DNA from: Reticulascus tulasneorum
Taxonomy: Eukaryota; Ascomycota; Sordariomycetes; Glomerellales; Reticulascaceae
Assembly (NCBI GenBank): GCA_001557505.1
Contig: LSAX01000009.1
Span: forward strand, 1,674,001 to 1,738,000
Length of the DNA stretch: 64,000 bases
Direction: 5' to 3'
Under the pieces are notes generated by a model that saw nothing but the letters and a program-made list of their open reading frames with translations, was not told the origin of the DNA and did not search any database. Positions within the stretch are counted from its first letter, which is position 1. Every line of letters starts with the position of its first letter. This document shows, piece by piece, positions 45,042 to 57,129 of the stretch. Made by a program: the position numbers and the translations under genes.

Positions 45042-45808
45042 GTCTAGCGAATAATGCTCGTCCTGGGGGGGTTTTGACCTAACTGTGTGAATGAGGTGCT
45101 ATAACTTGATGACGAGAATATCAGAGAGATGCTGAAGAATAATAAAATCCGTCAAAGTCAAGATCCGACATGAAGTTCGGGATAACAGGGTGAGTATTTA
45201 TCGACTAGGCACTTTGGTTGTGGGATCCTTCGCCGCATCCTTCTATTTTAGCGTTACTACGCAGTATACGGTGGCTGCAGTTGCGTCAATGCGCCCCTGG
45301 TAGAGCAGTAGAGTGCTAAAGTGCATGCCTGCATGGAAATGACCAGGCCTTGTCCCGATCGGTTCCCAGGTGAAGCCCGGTGAAACATTAGGCTTGTGAC
45401 CTTGAGGAAACCTCTCGCAAACCGATTTCTCGATAAACCAAACACAACCAAGAAAGATCCGCAACATCCGATCTGAGTGTGAGGTTCGAACTGCTAAGGA
45501 ACCTCAGATAAAGAAACCTTTGGGATAATGGACGGGTTGGTCGCTTGAACTAAATCCGCATCCGTCCCGTGTTTGTCCTCCACCAGCTCCCATCATATTG
45601 TTCTTCTGAAGACAATCGAAATCCAGCTGCAGGCACAGCACCAACACAAAAGACCGAAATCATGTCGAGTTTCTCTCAAGGGTGAGTGTGATCTATTTCA
45701 TCCGAGGTCTCTGAACAGTTCTCTTTCTCCTTCTCTCTTTTTCTCGGGATTCTGTACGCGTCTATCTACTGCCACTATAATCACATTGAACGACGTGCAC
45801 ATCTCATA
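45042..45808. promoter_or_regulatory. Divergent promoter acetyltransferase / ICMT
   Basis: 767 bp between start codons. A short upstream ATG frame (MSSFSQG, 45662) followed by GTGAGT precedes ICMT; it does not join to the main frame and may be a leader uORF. No gene seen. Confidence 0.45.
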
Positions 45809-46726
45809 ATGGCGTCTCGCAATAATGCGACATCCAGAGAATCTGGAGTCTCTAGGAATCCTCCAGTCAACCCCAAGGCAGAGCGCGAGAGTGCATGGAC
45901 TAGTGGCCATGAAGAGGACGAAGTCCCTGCCCTCGTCACCGTCGATCATGAACCCAAAAGCCAGACTCAAGACACTAACAAACTCAGTCCATCCCGGCCG
46001 GCCATCCCCGACTTTCAATACTGGCCGGGCCAGCCCAAGTCCCTCGCCGGCATCGCCCTCCGCGCATTCTGTCTCGGCGCCGCGTTGATGTTGGCTGTGA
46101 TTTCGACCGTCTGGGTTCTTGCGAACACAACAAATGCGCTCTGGCGCGTTCCCTTCTTCCTTGGCGCCTTATCAGCCTTTCACTTCCTCGAGTTCTGGAC
46201 TACAGCCGCATATAATACGCCGCAAGCGAACGTCTACGCCTTTCTTCTAACCGCAAACTGGCCTGCGTATGCCATAGCTCACGCTGTCGCAACGGTTGAA
46301 TGCCTTATCACCAACATCATCTGGCCCAACCGCACTTTAGCGCCTTTCCACCTCAATTCGGTCCTACTCTTGAGCGGCGTCGTGTTTGTCATTGTTGGCC
46401 AAGTCGTGCGATCTTTGGCCATGATCACGGCTGGGCAGAGTTTCAACCATACGATTCAGCATTACAAGGCTGAATCACACACTTTGGTCACTTCAGGCAT
46501 TTACACTTATTTTCGGCATCCGTCGTACTTTGGGTTCTTCTGGTGGGCAATCGGAACTCAGTTAGTGATGGGCAATGTATTCTGCTTCTTTGCGTACGGT
46601 GCAGTGCTGTACAAGTTCTTCTCAAGAAGAATAACGCACGAGGAGGCTTTGCTGGAGAAGTTTTTCGGACAGGAGTATGTAGAATATCGCAAGAGAGTGC
46701 CGACTTTGATCCCGTTCTGTGGGTAA
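45809..46726 (+). CDS. Protein-S-isoprenylcysteine O-methyltransferase (ICMT, Ste14-like)
   Basis: A single exon of 305 residues. It methylates the carboxyl group of the farnesyl- or geranylgeranyl-cysteine at the end of CaaX proteins (Ras, Rho, a-type pheromone) in the ER membrane. After a hydrophilic N-terminus come helices at about 82-105, 115-130 (FFLGALSAFHFLEFWTTAAY), 140-165 and 185-205. The catalytic C-terminal half is family-typical: AGQSFNHTIQHYK, HTLVTSGIYTYFRHPSYFGF (SAM-binding RHPxYxG), FFWWAIGTQLVMGN and EEALLEKFFGQEYVEYRKR with the terminal VPTLIPF. Confidence 0.93.
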   Translation: MASRNNATSRESGVSRNPPVNPKAERESAWTSGHEEDEVPALVTVDHEPKSQTQDTNKLSPSRPAIPDFQYWPGQPKSLAGIALRAFCLGAALMLAVISTVWVLANTTNALWRVPFFLGALSAFHFLEFWTTAAYNTPQANVYAFLLTANWPAYAIAHAVATVECLITNIIWPNRTLAPFHLNSVLLLSGVVFVIVGQVVRSLAMITAGQSFNHTIQHYKAESHTLVTSGIYTYFRHPSYFGFFWWAIGTQLVMGNVFCFFAYGAVLYKFFSRRITHEEALLEKFFGQEYVEYRKRVPTLIPFCG

Positions 46727-46896
46727 ACTGAAAGTCATCAGGCGCCTGGAGGGGATTGGGCATGTCACTTTGTCCGGGGGTTTCAAGCGTACTAGAGCCG
46801 ATAGTCCGAGTCATAACTCGTCTTCATTAGAAATTTTCTGTAATCCAACCGAAAGCAGAACTCCAATTCCCATTATCCTTTAGGACCCTGCCGAGC

Positions 46897-48584
46897 TCAA
46901 TTCGGTGTACTTTGTAGAGTCATTTGCTTGCTCACACTTCCATACTTCGCCTGCCATGCATAAAAGTACATTAGAGCAGCGAAAGGCTGACCAAAAATGG
47001 TAAACGAGATCCAGAAGATGCAATTCCCTAGTAGCCGTCCTGTTGCCGTATGCATCTTCTCCAATGGCGTCGTTATCGCGATGAGAGGAAGCTGGAGGAA
47101 CATGCCAAAGAATGCAACACCTAGGGTACCCCATTAGCAAAGCGGGAGTCTCAGACCTTGAATTTTCACTTACCAATGATATTATGTGTCGGGACACCGA
47201 CAAGTACTTCATGAAGAACTGCAGAGATGAAGAAAACAGCAAAACTAGAAGCAAAAGGACTCCATCCTCTGCCAATCATCGGTGAATATACGTGTCGCTT
47301 GAAGTACTGATAGACTGGTTTGTTCCACGTCCGCCAATATGCGCCTAAGCTCTCACTGTTCCACCAATCATCGTAAAAGGAGCGGTCGCCGAACTTCATG
47401 ACTTCTGCCAGTGCGTTGAGGAAGGACTGGAATAGAGCGAAGAACCCAGCTAACCAGACAACCAAGGAGATGGTCGACAACTTCATCAATCGTTCAAGGA
47501 TAGATGGGAAGTCCAAAGACTCTATTTTCTCCAGAGAGTTTTGAAGCACGGGAGCCGCGTACTGAGCGCTGACGAACCATATAAAAGCACTCAGACAAAA
47601 AGCTTCCCCGAGACGCTTGGCCACGAATACCCATCGAATCCGGTCCGTTGTGGGATAAGCCGGTTGATACACCAAGGTCGGTGCCCACCAGAAGTAAACT
47701 AGATTGCCCATGGTGATATTTTGTGGATACGGGCACTTCAAGTAAATCTCTGGCAGGGAGTCAAGCTCGCCTTTAACTGGGTGTAAGTACGCATGCCGAA
47801 GATCTCGGTTGGTGAAGGCGTATGAAGCTGTCTTGAGCCACACTATGACCGCATGTAACTCGGTCAACGTCCCAATCAGGGGATGGTAGATGTTGAAGTA
47901 GACCACAAGAGTGGTTATGGCCAAAGCCAGAGTCACATTGATGCCGTGTGCCCAGGCAATGATTTTCCAAGTTGATTGAAATCGGAGACGTTCGTCCTCC
48001 GTCGGGCTGACCGTGCCATCCTTGATCCGTGCTCGAGATCCCCTTGCTTGTTGAGCAGCTGCAAGCTCGATCAAGTACGCCGCAAAGAGGTGGCAAGGAA
48101 TCAGGAAGTAGAGACCCAATCCGAGAACAATGTCCTGTCTTCGAAAATCGTGACAGCGAATACATATCAAAACACCGTACTGCTCAGGGTCAGTTACGGA
48201 TGAGAATGGGAACTGAGCTATGACTTACCTTCTGCAGGTTCTCAATCATAAGGCGGAGGTTTCCCACAACTACAGGGTGGTTAGCACCAACTCTGAACCT
48301 GGATTGCTCGCATCCTAGTTTAGCCACTTACCGAGTACAATGACCATCAAGTTGCGAAATCCCAAGAAGCTAGGCGCCGCACTGGAGTCATGACTGAGAC
48401 ATGACGGACTCGATTTGGAGTGGACAGCTGCGACGTGTCTATATTTTCTCCGAAAGCTTCGTCTTAGCTCCTCAGTAGTGGTGTCGGAAAGCTTGGTCTC
48501 GTTGAGGGTTTTGCCATTTTGTGCATTCCGACGAGTCGCATTGGTGTTGGAGCTTTCCAAGCTGGTAACTGTTGCCGTATTCAT
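46897..48584 (-). CDS. Diacylglycerol O-acyltransferase (DGAT1, MBOAT family)
   Basis: It makes triacylglycerol from diacylglycerol and acyl-CoA in the ER. Exons 48584-48332, 48269-48229, 48179-47174 and 47120-46897 give 507 residues. The start is ATG 48584 (MNTATVTSLESSNTN). The N-terminal ~70 residues are hydrophilic; FRNLMVIVL-VVGNLRLMIENLQK-YGVLI is assembled across introns 1 and 2. The middle contains YPQNITMGNLVYFWWAPTLV. The fatty-acyl binding motif FYDDWWNSESL and the active-site block AVLHEVLVGVPTHNI (His) are present, the latter cut by intron 3. Nine or so membrane helices fit DGAT1; ARE-type sterol acyltransferases carry the same motifs, but the short N-terminus favours DGAT1. It converges on ICMT (170 bp). 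Confidence 0.92.
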
Positions 48585-49871
48585 AACGGGCAAGCCGTCC
48601 TGACATCAATTGGTCGTGTGCAGACCTTTGGGGGATGTTTTGAATGACGAAGCCTGGCGGATTGTTAAACTGCAGCCCAGGGAGGCAGTGGTCATATATG
48701 CAGGTTGTTGTGGCGAGACGCGATAAGATATCGGGATGCACAGGCAAAGACAAGGTATCCCAGACCGAGGGTGGTCGGGGGAATACGAAGCAAAAAGGGC
48801 CGTCGCCGCTACACTCAATGGAAAACGCCGAAGGGAAAGAAATTTGGATTTGGACTTCAGCTAAACTTGATGAGTTGATGGTAGAACGAACGAGAGAGGG
48901 GATTCGCAGCAGCAGCAAGGCAGGAGTACAGAATCAGGAGCGACTAAATGAGGAGTCGCGCTGCTGTGCAACCCAGGTGTGAAGAATGCAGATTTGTTGA
49001 ATGAGAGGAGCTAGCAAGAATGACGGAAGGCGTGGTATCGCGTACTGGAACTTGCAGGGTCGTTGAGCTTTCGTGCATATCCATGCTAAATTCTTCCTGC
49101 ACGCATTCCCAGGGTTGGCCTGGCCTGTTTTTGGGGCGGGGAGGGGGGGGACGACGGAAACTCGCGGCGATCGGTAAAAACTCGTGGCGGGAACCGGTGG
49201 CATGATGATGCCAGTACGAATCCATCCGTAATGGTAGCCAAGATGCATTGTGGCTGAAAGTCATCTCATCATCACATGTGAAATTTGGCTGAACTCGAAG
49301 CCACCACAGAGGTAAATTACAGGCCTACCTTTTGTTACAAAAACTAAGGTACCCCACTGCGCAAGTGGATTGCTAAAAAAAAAACAGTGCTATGTAACTG
49401 CTGATGGCACGAAAAGATGGCTGCTTCTTTTTCGCCAGTTGCAGGCCAATTTCCCTTTGGAAAGCATGTGAAAGATAATGTAAAAGGTTGAAGGAGAGTC
49501 TAATCATTACCACATACTCATTAGCATGTTCACTCCAATATTCCTGTGAATAGCTACTTGGATATGCAGATAACATAGTGGCACTGCACTCAACCTTTGT
49601 CCTCTGTACCTAGGGATGTGAAAAGAAGCCACCGATAACAGCCACCACGTCTTATCACCTCGTGACTGATCACCTTACCTGCACAGTACGTACCGAGCTT
49701 GAATGTCCCCAAACCTCGACCCAATTCCATTCTCTCAGTCAATAAAGAATTGATTGATGAAAGAACTGTCTCACCGACTACCGACTCACATTATCAAAGA
49801 ACCAGCATAGGGGAAAGACATATCGAATCGTATATACTTCTTCTTCTGATCCCTCTCATGAAATTATAAGC
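48585..49871. promoter_or_regulatory. Divergent promoter DGAT1 / PFS2 with a MITE-like insertion
   Basis: 1.3 kb between start codons. It contains the inverted-repeat element at 49385-49586; otherwise no gene is seen. Confidence 0.5.
49385..49586. mobile_element. MITE-like element, copy 1 (~202 bp)
   Basis: The left end reads CAGTGCTATGTAAC and the right end, reversed, CAGTGCCACTATGTTA. The interior shares blocks with copy 2 at 58842 in the same orientation: GACGAAAGATGGC-like (here ACGAAAAGATGGC), TTTTTCGCCAGT, CAATATTC, TGAATAGCTAC, TTGGATATGCAGAT and GGCACTG. Homology extends leftwards (GCAAGTGGATTG; AAACTAAGGTA), so true boundaries may lie outside. It is non-coding and no clear target-site duplication is visible. 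Confidence 0.65.
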
Positions 49872-52060
49872 ATGTCCTACGATCCTCGTGGGGATCACTT
49901 CGAGAGGGGAGGTGGTGGTGGTAGAGGAGGAGGAGACAGAGGAGACCAGGATGGTGGCTTCATGCGCGCCCGAGGACGACGTGAGTTGATTTCGAGGCTT
50001 AATTCCACGACAGTTGCTTGGTTGAGTTTGTCTGGCTCGTTTGGTCCATCGTATACTTTGCTGGATGTGCACATTACATGCTTTGCAGATAATGCACATC
50101 TCATGAACCCCTTGCTGTTGCTAGATGTACCATATCGCAGCCATGCTGAACAATTGCTAATGTATAGACTTCTAGGTCCTGTCACAGACCATGGTGCAAC
50201 TGTTGCTCATTGGATACGGAACCGGGCTCCTGCAGCTGAACCTGAAGGCTCTTATATCGGCGAAGATGAGAGACCCAGCGCAAGCTTCATTGTTGACGTA
50301 AGTTGACCTCCCACGAGCCTAATACTATAGCCCGTGGCCGTTTTCATGAGTATTTGCTGACCCTTTATTGTGCTTTGTAGCTGCTGCCGCCTGCTGCGCG
50401 AGTAACAGATGCTGGCGACTCTCTCCCCGTCAAGCATCTTCATTCGTCCCTTAACAAGGTCAAGCACCCGATCAACGTGGTACGGTGGACTCCGGAAGGC
50501 CGCCGTCTATTGACGGCATCCAGCAGCGGTGAATTCACACTATGGAATGGAACTGGCTTCAATTTCGAAACGATCATGCAGGCACATGATTCAGCTCTTC
50601 GGGCCTTGGCTTACTCGCACAATGACGACTGGCTTATCTCGGCAGACCATGATGGCATCATCAAGTATTGGCAGCCCAACTTCAATAATCTTCAAAGTAT
50701 CACAGCGCATAATGACCCTGTGCGTGATCTTGCTTTTAGTCCCAACGACTCGAAATTCGTCACTGCTTCAGATGACTCGACTCTGAAGATCTTTGATTTC
50801 GCGGGAGGAATGGAAGAATCGGTGCTCAAAGGGCACGGCTGGGATGCAAAGAGCTGTGATTGGCATCCAACTAAGGGGCTTTTGGTCTCGGGTTCGAAAG
50901 ATCACTTGGTCAAGCTGTGGGATCCCAGAACTGGCCGCTGCTTGACCACTCTTCATGGCCACAAAAACACCATCACCAAGACTCTTTTTGAAAAGGTTCA
51001 TGGCGAGTGTCTTGCGACATCAGCTCGAGATCAGACTGCTCGAGTTTTTGATCTGCGCATGATGCGAGACATATGTCTGTTGAAGGGCCATGAGAAAGAT
51101 ATTTCAACAATTACATGGCATCCGGTGCATTCCAATCTGCTAAGCACGGGCGGCCACGATGGCTCTTTATATCACTATATCCTGGACGAGCCGAACACGC
51201 CTGCCGGTCAATCTACTTCATCAGCACCTTACGACAGCTCGGATCCTTCAACTACAACCGCTCAAACGATATACCCGGCACACAAAATTCCCTACGCACA
51301 CGATTTTGCTATTTGGTCTTTGGATTGGCATCCCCTTGGACATATCTTGGCTTCGGGGTCGAATGACCGGATCACTAGGTTCTGGTCTCGGGCAAGGCCA
51401 GGAGACAACGATATCGCCCAAGATCGGTATCACATTGGCGAAGCAGCAGCGGAAGCGCAAGGGACTTGGGACCGACGAGGCGGTCGCCGGCAGCGCCAGG
51501 AAGAGGAGGAGCAAGAGATGGAAGATGAGATGGATGGGCTTGTGGACCAGAAGATGCCTCTCAAGCAACCCACATCCTTCCCAGGTTTCCCTGGCCTTCC
51601 TGGTCTTTCTTTCCAGCCGAACGGCTTATCATCAGGGAATCCGATACCGCCCCCGCCAATGATCCCTGGGGTTGGCGGTGCTTCGGGTGGACCACCTCCT
51701 TTACCATTCCCGCTCCCCGGACTCAATGGGGGACCACCGCCGCCGCTGAACCTACCCGGGATCGACCCGAATAACCCTGCTGATCTTGCAAAGCTGGCCG
51801 AGATGATTCAAGCGGCGGGCGGTACGCTGCCACCCCCTCCTCCAGGAGGGTTTGCCCCACCAGGAATGCCCCCAGGCCTAATCCCGCCTCCAAACTTTGT
51901 TCCGCCGGGCTTCACAATGCCGCAGCATATGCCCATGCCTGGCCAAGGAAGAGATGATGACTATGCGCTGGATTCTGCTCGAAGGAGAGCTCCGTTACCG
52001 AGTCAAGAAGAGAGCTTGAGACAGGAGCAGAAGAGGGGAAACTACACGCGAGCGAGATGA
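49872..52060 (+). CDS. PFS2: Polyadenylation factor subunit 2 (WD40, WDR33 homologue)
   Basis: A component of the cleavage and polyadenylation factor; with CPSF30 it recognises the AAUAAA region. Exons 49872-49980, 50176-50297 and 50381-52060 give 636 residues. The start [17 protein letters not shown] leads through intron 1 (195 nt, long for this genome) to [16 protein letters not shown]. Seven WD40 repeats follow, e.g. [57 protein letters not shown] and [19 protein letters not shown]. The C-terminal 180 residues are Pro/Gly-rich ([17 protein letters not shown]), as in filamentous-fungal Pfs2. Confidence 0.94.
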
Positions 52061-52522
52061 ACGGGCGTTCGTATTGGGACATTTCCATATATCTGTTGTT
52101 GGACTAGCCGGAAATGGGTCGATGATACCCTGGAGTTTGGAAGGGATGAAAAGAAAAAGTTACCCAGCGAGCGAAGCATTCATATCGAGGGAGCCTTGGT
52201 CCGTACTGTACTATTAATTTCATGCAACAGCAAGGGTTTCCTGCCTGAATTATCTGTGGAAGCTACTATACATGTGAATCCAGAACCCGTTATTGGTCCC
52301 TCCATATGCTTGCGCCAAACTCTCTACGTATGCAATTCTAACATGCAAAGGTGCTCGTGAGAGCAACTGTTGGTGGTACAGACTTTGAAAGAAAAAGAAA
52401 CAAGGATTAGAAAAACGAAACAGCAAAAGAAAGAGCCCTCAGACTCATGCAATATCCCAGATAAAAGGAAAGCGTAAAAAAAAACCCAGACGAATTCCCT
52501 CCCCAACCCCGCACGGGCACCC
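52061..52522. other. Convergent intergenic spacer PFS2 / NUC1
   Basis: 462 bp between stop codons, AT-rich on the right (AAAGAAAAAGAAAC near 52390). It must hold both polyadenylation sites. No gene seen. Confidence 0.45.
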
Positions 52523-53563
52523 TTACGGGCTTGGACTTCGCGACCGTGATCCATTCCGGCCTTGATCGCCCTTCTTCGCAAACGCCTTCTGCCTATCCGC
52601 ATAATCCTTCACAACAATCGAGCAACTTGCCTCCGCACACAGTCTCCTCTTCCTCTGCGGCGGCAACTTGGTCGCAAACTCCAACCCGCTCGCCCGCTCC
52701 ACCGCCTCCACAGGGACCTCGAAGTCCGTCAGGGGCTTCTCGTTGGGGATCGGCGCGTTGGGCATCACGAATGCCCCGATCGCCACGTTCCCGCCCACGG
52801 TTCCATCCTCCGCGAAGATGACCTTGTAGAAATGGGTCGGCACGGCCACGCTGGGCGGGTTGCCGATGACCTCGTACTTGACATACCACTTGCCGTCGGC
52901 GGGGTCGCGTTTCGGGAGATACAAGGGGCCGGTAACGATGCGCACGGAAGGGTACGTGACGGTCAGGCGGCGGCAGAAATCTTCGAAGTGTGCCCAGTAG
53001 TCTCGGTTGAAGCCCTCGCCGACCTGCGGGCACATGTTCGTCAGGTAGAAGGTTTCGTCCATAGCCTTTTGTGACCATTTCGCGTCCGCGGCGGGGACCT
53101 GGTGTCCTCTGTCGTAGCCGCTCTTGAAGTAGTCCTTGAGCTGGGCCCGGAACTTGTCTGGTACGGCCACGTCCTCGACGAATATGCTATTCTTGCGATC
53201 CGCGTCCCGCATGGCCAGCGACGCAGGCGTGATATGCTCCACCACCCATTGCGGATTCCTCAACCGTCGATCAAAGCTCGAGATCAGGGCTGACCGACTC
53301 GCGATATCGGACACCGGGCCTGGGAAGCCATATTCGAAGAGGCCGGCCGGGTTTACTGGGCCTGCAAGCGCAGTTGCAGTGTTGAAAACTTGAGAAGCAG
53401 GCACGGGCGCTGCCGCCGTAGAAACAGTAGTTGTAGTGGTGATGGTTTTTGTAGATTCGATCTTCTTGGTAGAGGATCGGAGAGAGTACATCGCTGCAGT
53501 GATTGCGGCACCTCCTCCAGCACTAAGAGCTGCGATGACTGCCAGGGATGTGAATTTCGACAT
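52523..53563 (-). CDS. NUC1: Mitochondrial nuclease NUC1 (endonuclease G family)
   Basis: A single exon of 346 residues. The N-terminus (MSKFTSLAVIAALSAGGGAA) is a mitochondrial presequence with a hydrophobic stretch. The DNA/RNA non-specific endonuclease domain spans about 70-320: LFEYGFPGPVSDI, YKSGYDRGHQVPAADAKWS with the catalytic DRGH His, then FYLTNMCPQVGEGFNRDYW (metal-binding Asn) and RIVTGPLYLPKRD. It cleaves DNA and RNA and is released from mitochondria in apoptosis-like death in yeast and animals. The Lys/Arg tail is fungal-typical. GC content of the gene is higher than in its neighbours, reflecting biased codon use. Confidence 0.94.
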   Translation of the reverse strand: MSKFTSLAVIAALSAGGGAAITAAMYSLRSSTKKIESTKTITTTTTVSTAAAPVPASQVFNTATALAGPVNPAGLFEYGFPGPVSDIASRSALISSFDRRLRNPQWVVEHITPASLAMRDADRKNSIFVEDVAVPDKFRAQLKDYFKSGYDRGHQVPAADAKWSQKAMDETFYLTNMCPQVGEGFNRDYWAHFEDFCRRLTVTYPSVRIVTGPLYLPKRDPADGKWYVKYEVIGNPPSVAVPTHFYKVIFAEDGTVGGNVAIGAFVMPNAPIPNEKPLTDFEVPVEAVERASGLEFATKLPPQRKRRLCAEASCSIVVKDYADRQKAFAKKGDQGRNGSRSRSPSP

Positions 53564-55088
53564 GTTGGCTACTTCCGGCGCGCGCCGAGTCCCCCTGCTT
53601 CTCTTTTATACGGACGGGGGAAGACGGTGCAGCTGTCAGGCGTACGGCGTTATGACACAGCGTTGACCACGGGGTAGAAGGAGCCCATGTGGTTGTGTGG
53701 TGTGCGTGGTGGATGTCTTGGATGAGTCTTGAATTTTTTTGGGGGACTCGTTAGGGATGCGGCGAGAGCCTGCCGGACGAGTGATGTACAGGGGAGGCTC
53801 GTCCCGAGTATTTACCGGGGCTTCACCAGGCGCGTGGGGTCTTTGGGGGTACGTAGCACAATGGGGGGGGAACATATCTCGGTGAGTGCTTTCCAGGGCT
53901 TCATTCGGTGAGGCGGATTACCAAACGATGAATTCTCATTCGCCAAGCCCGTCCTCATAAATACCAATTATATTCTATTGGCAATGACCGCGCGAGCCAA
54001 GCTACTCCCAACCTCATCTGGACCTTATCAATGTTTGCATTCTTTTCTGCACTTTTACAGCTCCGCCTATATACATGCTTTGTCCTTTTACGGAAGGTAC
54101 CGCATGGCGCGCTTCGGTCGTCCACTGTTAAAAGAAGGTCACATGAACTCGCCGTCTCGTGGACGCAAACGGAGCAAAGGACCTGATTCTATCGGTTGTG
54201 ATTAGCCGCAGCGCTTTGGGCTTCACAGTGCAAAGGTCCAGGTTGAAAGAATTCTATTCTATCAGTATTTGTATAGCTCAAGGACAAGAATGGCAGTTGT
54301 ATCGGACCCAATCGGTAGACATGCCATTTACTGCGGAGGTACGTCCGTGGGTACTACGTAGTAGGTAGTACCTAAGGTACATACATACCTTAGTAACACC
54401 ATAGGTTTACACCGCAAATGGCGTGGTGGGTCGAGTTGAGAACCTTGATGGACAAAACACCCTGATGGATGACTTACATTGCACCCCGCCTCCACCATCC
54501 ACTGCTGCTATCGGCGGCTTGAGTTCGCCCCCTGGAACTGGAAGATTGAGGCGTCCCGTCAGCACCTCAGCAACTGGTAACTAATACCGCCGCTGTAAAT
54601 CCCCCCAGCCTCCCCCACTATAATAATCAATACTGACTTCCAGTTTGGTGTCTGGGCACCTCCCAGCGGTCAGTTTTGGTCCACGGTGAAAGCAAGGTAG
54701 TGGGTCGTCGACATCATCCTCTGATAAACAACCTTTCTCCTGCTCCTCCACTTCTGCTCTTGTTCCTCCTGTTATCCTAAAATAAAAGAACCTCGAAGAC
54801 GACGCCTCTCCCGAAACCTACCAAACCTCCATATTACACCGCGCCCCTGCATTGAATAAACCCCCTTCGATAAGCCGCAATTAGCTTGTCCCAGAGAATA
54901 CTACGTCGCGGATACCATACCCACCCGCGGCCAAGCAGCCACACCGTTCTCCACCATCCAGATCGCTGGGACGAGATCAACAAAGTCCACACTGCGCATA
55001 TTCCGGCTTTTCGCATTGAATATCCCATGCGCTGAGGGTGGACTACTGCAGGCACCGATCTTGGAGGCGTTGAGTCAGGCTGGGAATC
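53564..55088. promoter_or_regulatory. Divergent promoter NUC1 / ZIP transporter
   Basis: 1.5 kb between start codons. It includes an 8-bp inverted repeat, CTAAGGTA (54372-54379) and TACCTTAG (54386-54393) with a 6-nt spacer, next to GTAGTAGGTAGTACC repeats. The right end is C/T-rich leader (CTCCTGCTCCTCCACTTC near 54738). No gene seen. Confidence 0.45.
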
Positions 55089-56771
55089 ATGGAGAAGAGT
55101 GGTGTGGACAACGACACGAGGGGGTGGATCATGTGCATCGTGAGCGGTATAGGTGGGTGACCAAACATTCCAGGCTGTGCCATGCCCCGGTGATTTGCTT
55201 TCTGACCCGTTCAAATCACGATAGCTTGTGTCGCCGGTGCTAGCATCATCTGCGTCGACTTGATTATACGCTACCTGCCAGGGAAGCGGAACTTCAAAAT
55301 CCAGGACAGCAACGTCTTCCTCGCCTGCTCACTCAGCTTGAGCTTCGGCGTTATGGTCAGCCCCAGTCTCTCCGCTCTTCCGCGCATTTGTCTCAGTTGC
55401 TGATCCATTCTTGTCCAGCTGTTCTCTGCGCTCTATGGCATGTTGCCCTCGGCGAAGCAATACCTGAAGAAGGCTAGTTACTCGGATCAGGCGGCAGGGC
55501 TCATATTGATGGCTTGCTTCATTGGAGGTTTCATTGGTATACAGGTCATCTCAAGGCTAGTACACCAGTACATGCCATCACATGTTGTCGACTGCGATCA
55601 TACTCACGATGAGAATGCGACCGAGAGTCGCTCACGAAGTCTGAGCCGCACTGCCTCGCACTTTTCTCGACGACGATCATCCCACCACGGCCATAGCCAT
55701 GCTCCTGCAAGCATCGTAAAGAACGGCCATGCGACGGAGTCGAGTCCCCTCCTTGCCGATGTAAACGGGAACGGACGGTCTGCTGCTTCGAAGCATCAGC
55801 CCTCTGACAGGACCGATGGGCTACCGTTGGAGACCAGCATAAGTAATCCTTCAAAGGTCACCAAGAGCCGTGCGGGCACGATCGAGAGGAGACCGTCGAT
55901 GGCGCAAGTTCAGAAAAGGGTTCTATCTTTCGTGAAGGACACGAAATGCAATTGTGATGAGATGGGACCATGCTACGGATACTCAGATCCATGTGGCCAA
56001 GAATGCTTCAAGCATCTATCGAGCCGCTCAGCATTCCCGTCGCGACAGCCACCCCCGATTCGCACCGCAACGGGGCCGTTCTACCCACATGCCAACTCCT
56101 TCAGCGAGAGACGGGAACATGCACATGATGACACAGCGTCGTCAGTGGGATCTCCCATGAGCCCCAAGTTTCGGTCGAGCCGAACGCATTCGCGAGAGCC
56201 CCTCGGCGAAGAAGAAATCGAAGAAGATGCGACCGAGTGTTCTTCCATGGAAGAAGACACGGAGGCCCAACACCATCACCATGTTCCCACAAATGCGTTC
56301 CTCTCCTTAGGCCTCCAGACATCGATTGCAATCGCCCTTCACAAGCTCCCAGAGGGGTTCATCACCTATGCGACGAACCATGCTAACCCGGCCCTGGGCT
56401 TCAATGTTTTCCTGGCTCTTTTCGTCCACAACATCACCGAGGGTTTTGCCATGGCCCTCCCTCTTTACATGGCTCTGGGCAGCCGTATGAAGGCTATGCT
56501 GTGGTCGTCCGTCCTCGGGGGCCTCAGCCAGCCCCTGGGCGCGGGTATCGCGGTGCTGTGGTTTAAACTTGCAAACCACACTGCGTACAGCCCTAGCTCT
56601 GTAGCATACGCTTGCATGTTTGCCATTACGGCTGGCATAATGGTCAGCGTGGCGCTGCAACTATTTGTTGAGAGCTTGAGCCTCAATCATGATCGAAATC
56701 TTTCTATTCTCTTCGGTTTCTTCGGCATGGCTTTGTTGGGTTTGAGCAGTGCCATCGCTTCCACCCACTAA
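55089..56771 (+). CDS. ZIP-family zinc transporter, Zrt3-like
   Basis: Exons 55089-55152, 55225-55355 and 55419-56771 give 515 residues. The start MEKSGVDNDTRGWIMCIVSG gives the first helix, completed as ACVAGASIICVDLIIRYLPG across intron 1. Intron 2 joins FLACSLSLSFGVM to LFSALYGMLPSAKQYLKKA. After the third helix and HVVDCDHTHDE comes a long His/Ser-rich cytosolic loop (about 125-350, with HHGHSHAP and HHHHVP). The metal-binding helices IALHKLPEGFITY and HNITEGFAMALPLY (HNxxEG) follow. Zrt3 exports stored zinc from the vacuole to the cytosol in yeast; the same site is inferred. Confidence 0.92.
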
Positions 56772-57129
56772 TATTTTCCTGTGCGCAATACTTGTGTCTT
56801 GGGGCGTGTTGGATGTGAGGTGATGTGGCGCATTAGAGGTCGGGTTAGCAGTTGGGGATGCATCTATACCATGACTCGATGACTGGTTACAGGGCAGGGT
56901 TTGGAGGTTGCATAGGCTTATTGGGACTTGTTTAAACTGGTCAAGATGGAAATGGTTCATGACGGCATTGGTGTATTGGTGATTAGCATTCTATAAAAAG
57001 CAATAGAGCATAGAGCTTGGGACAAGCCGATCCAGCACTCCCTAACACTTTTGACGTCTTACTTCTACGGTCTCTCGTGGCCATGGGCCGGGTATCATAC
57101 TTCAGGTCTCGTTCAGGACATCGAATCAC
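56772..57129. other. Convergent spacer ZIP / zinc-finger gene
   Basis: 358 bp between stop codons; no gene seen. Confidence 0.45.

Noticed and set aside
54372..54393. 8-bp inverted repeat CTAAGGTA/TACCTTAG as a transposon end
   Set aside because: Too short and embedded in GTAGGTA-type simple sequence; similar strings (e.g. near 49345) suggest background.
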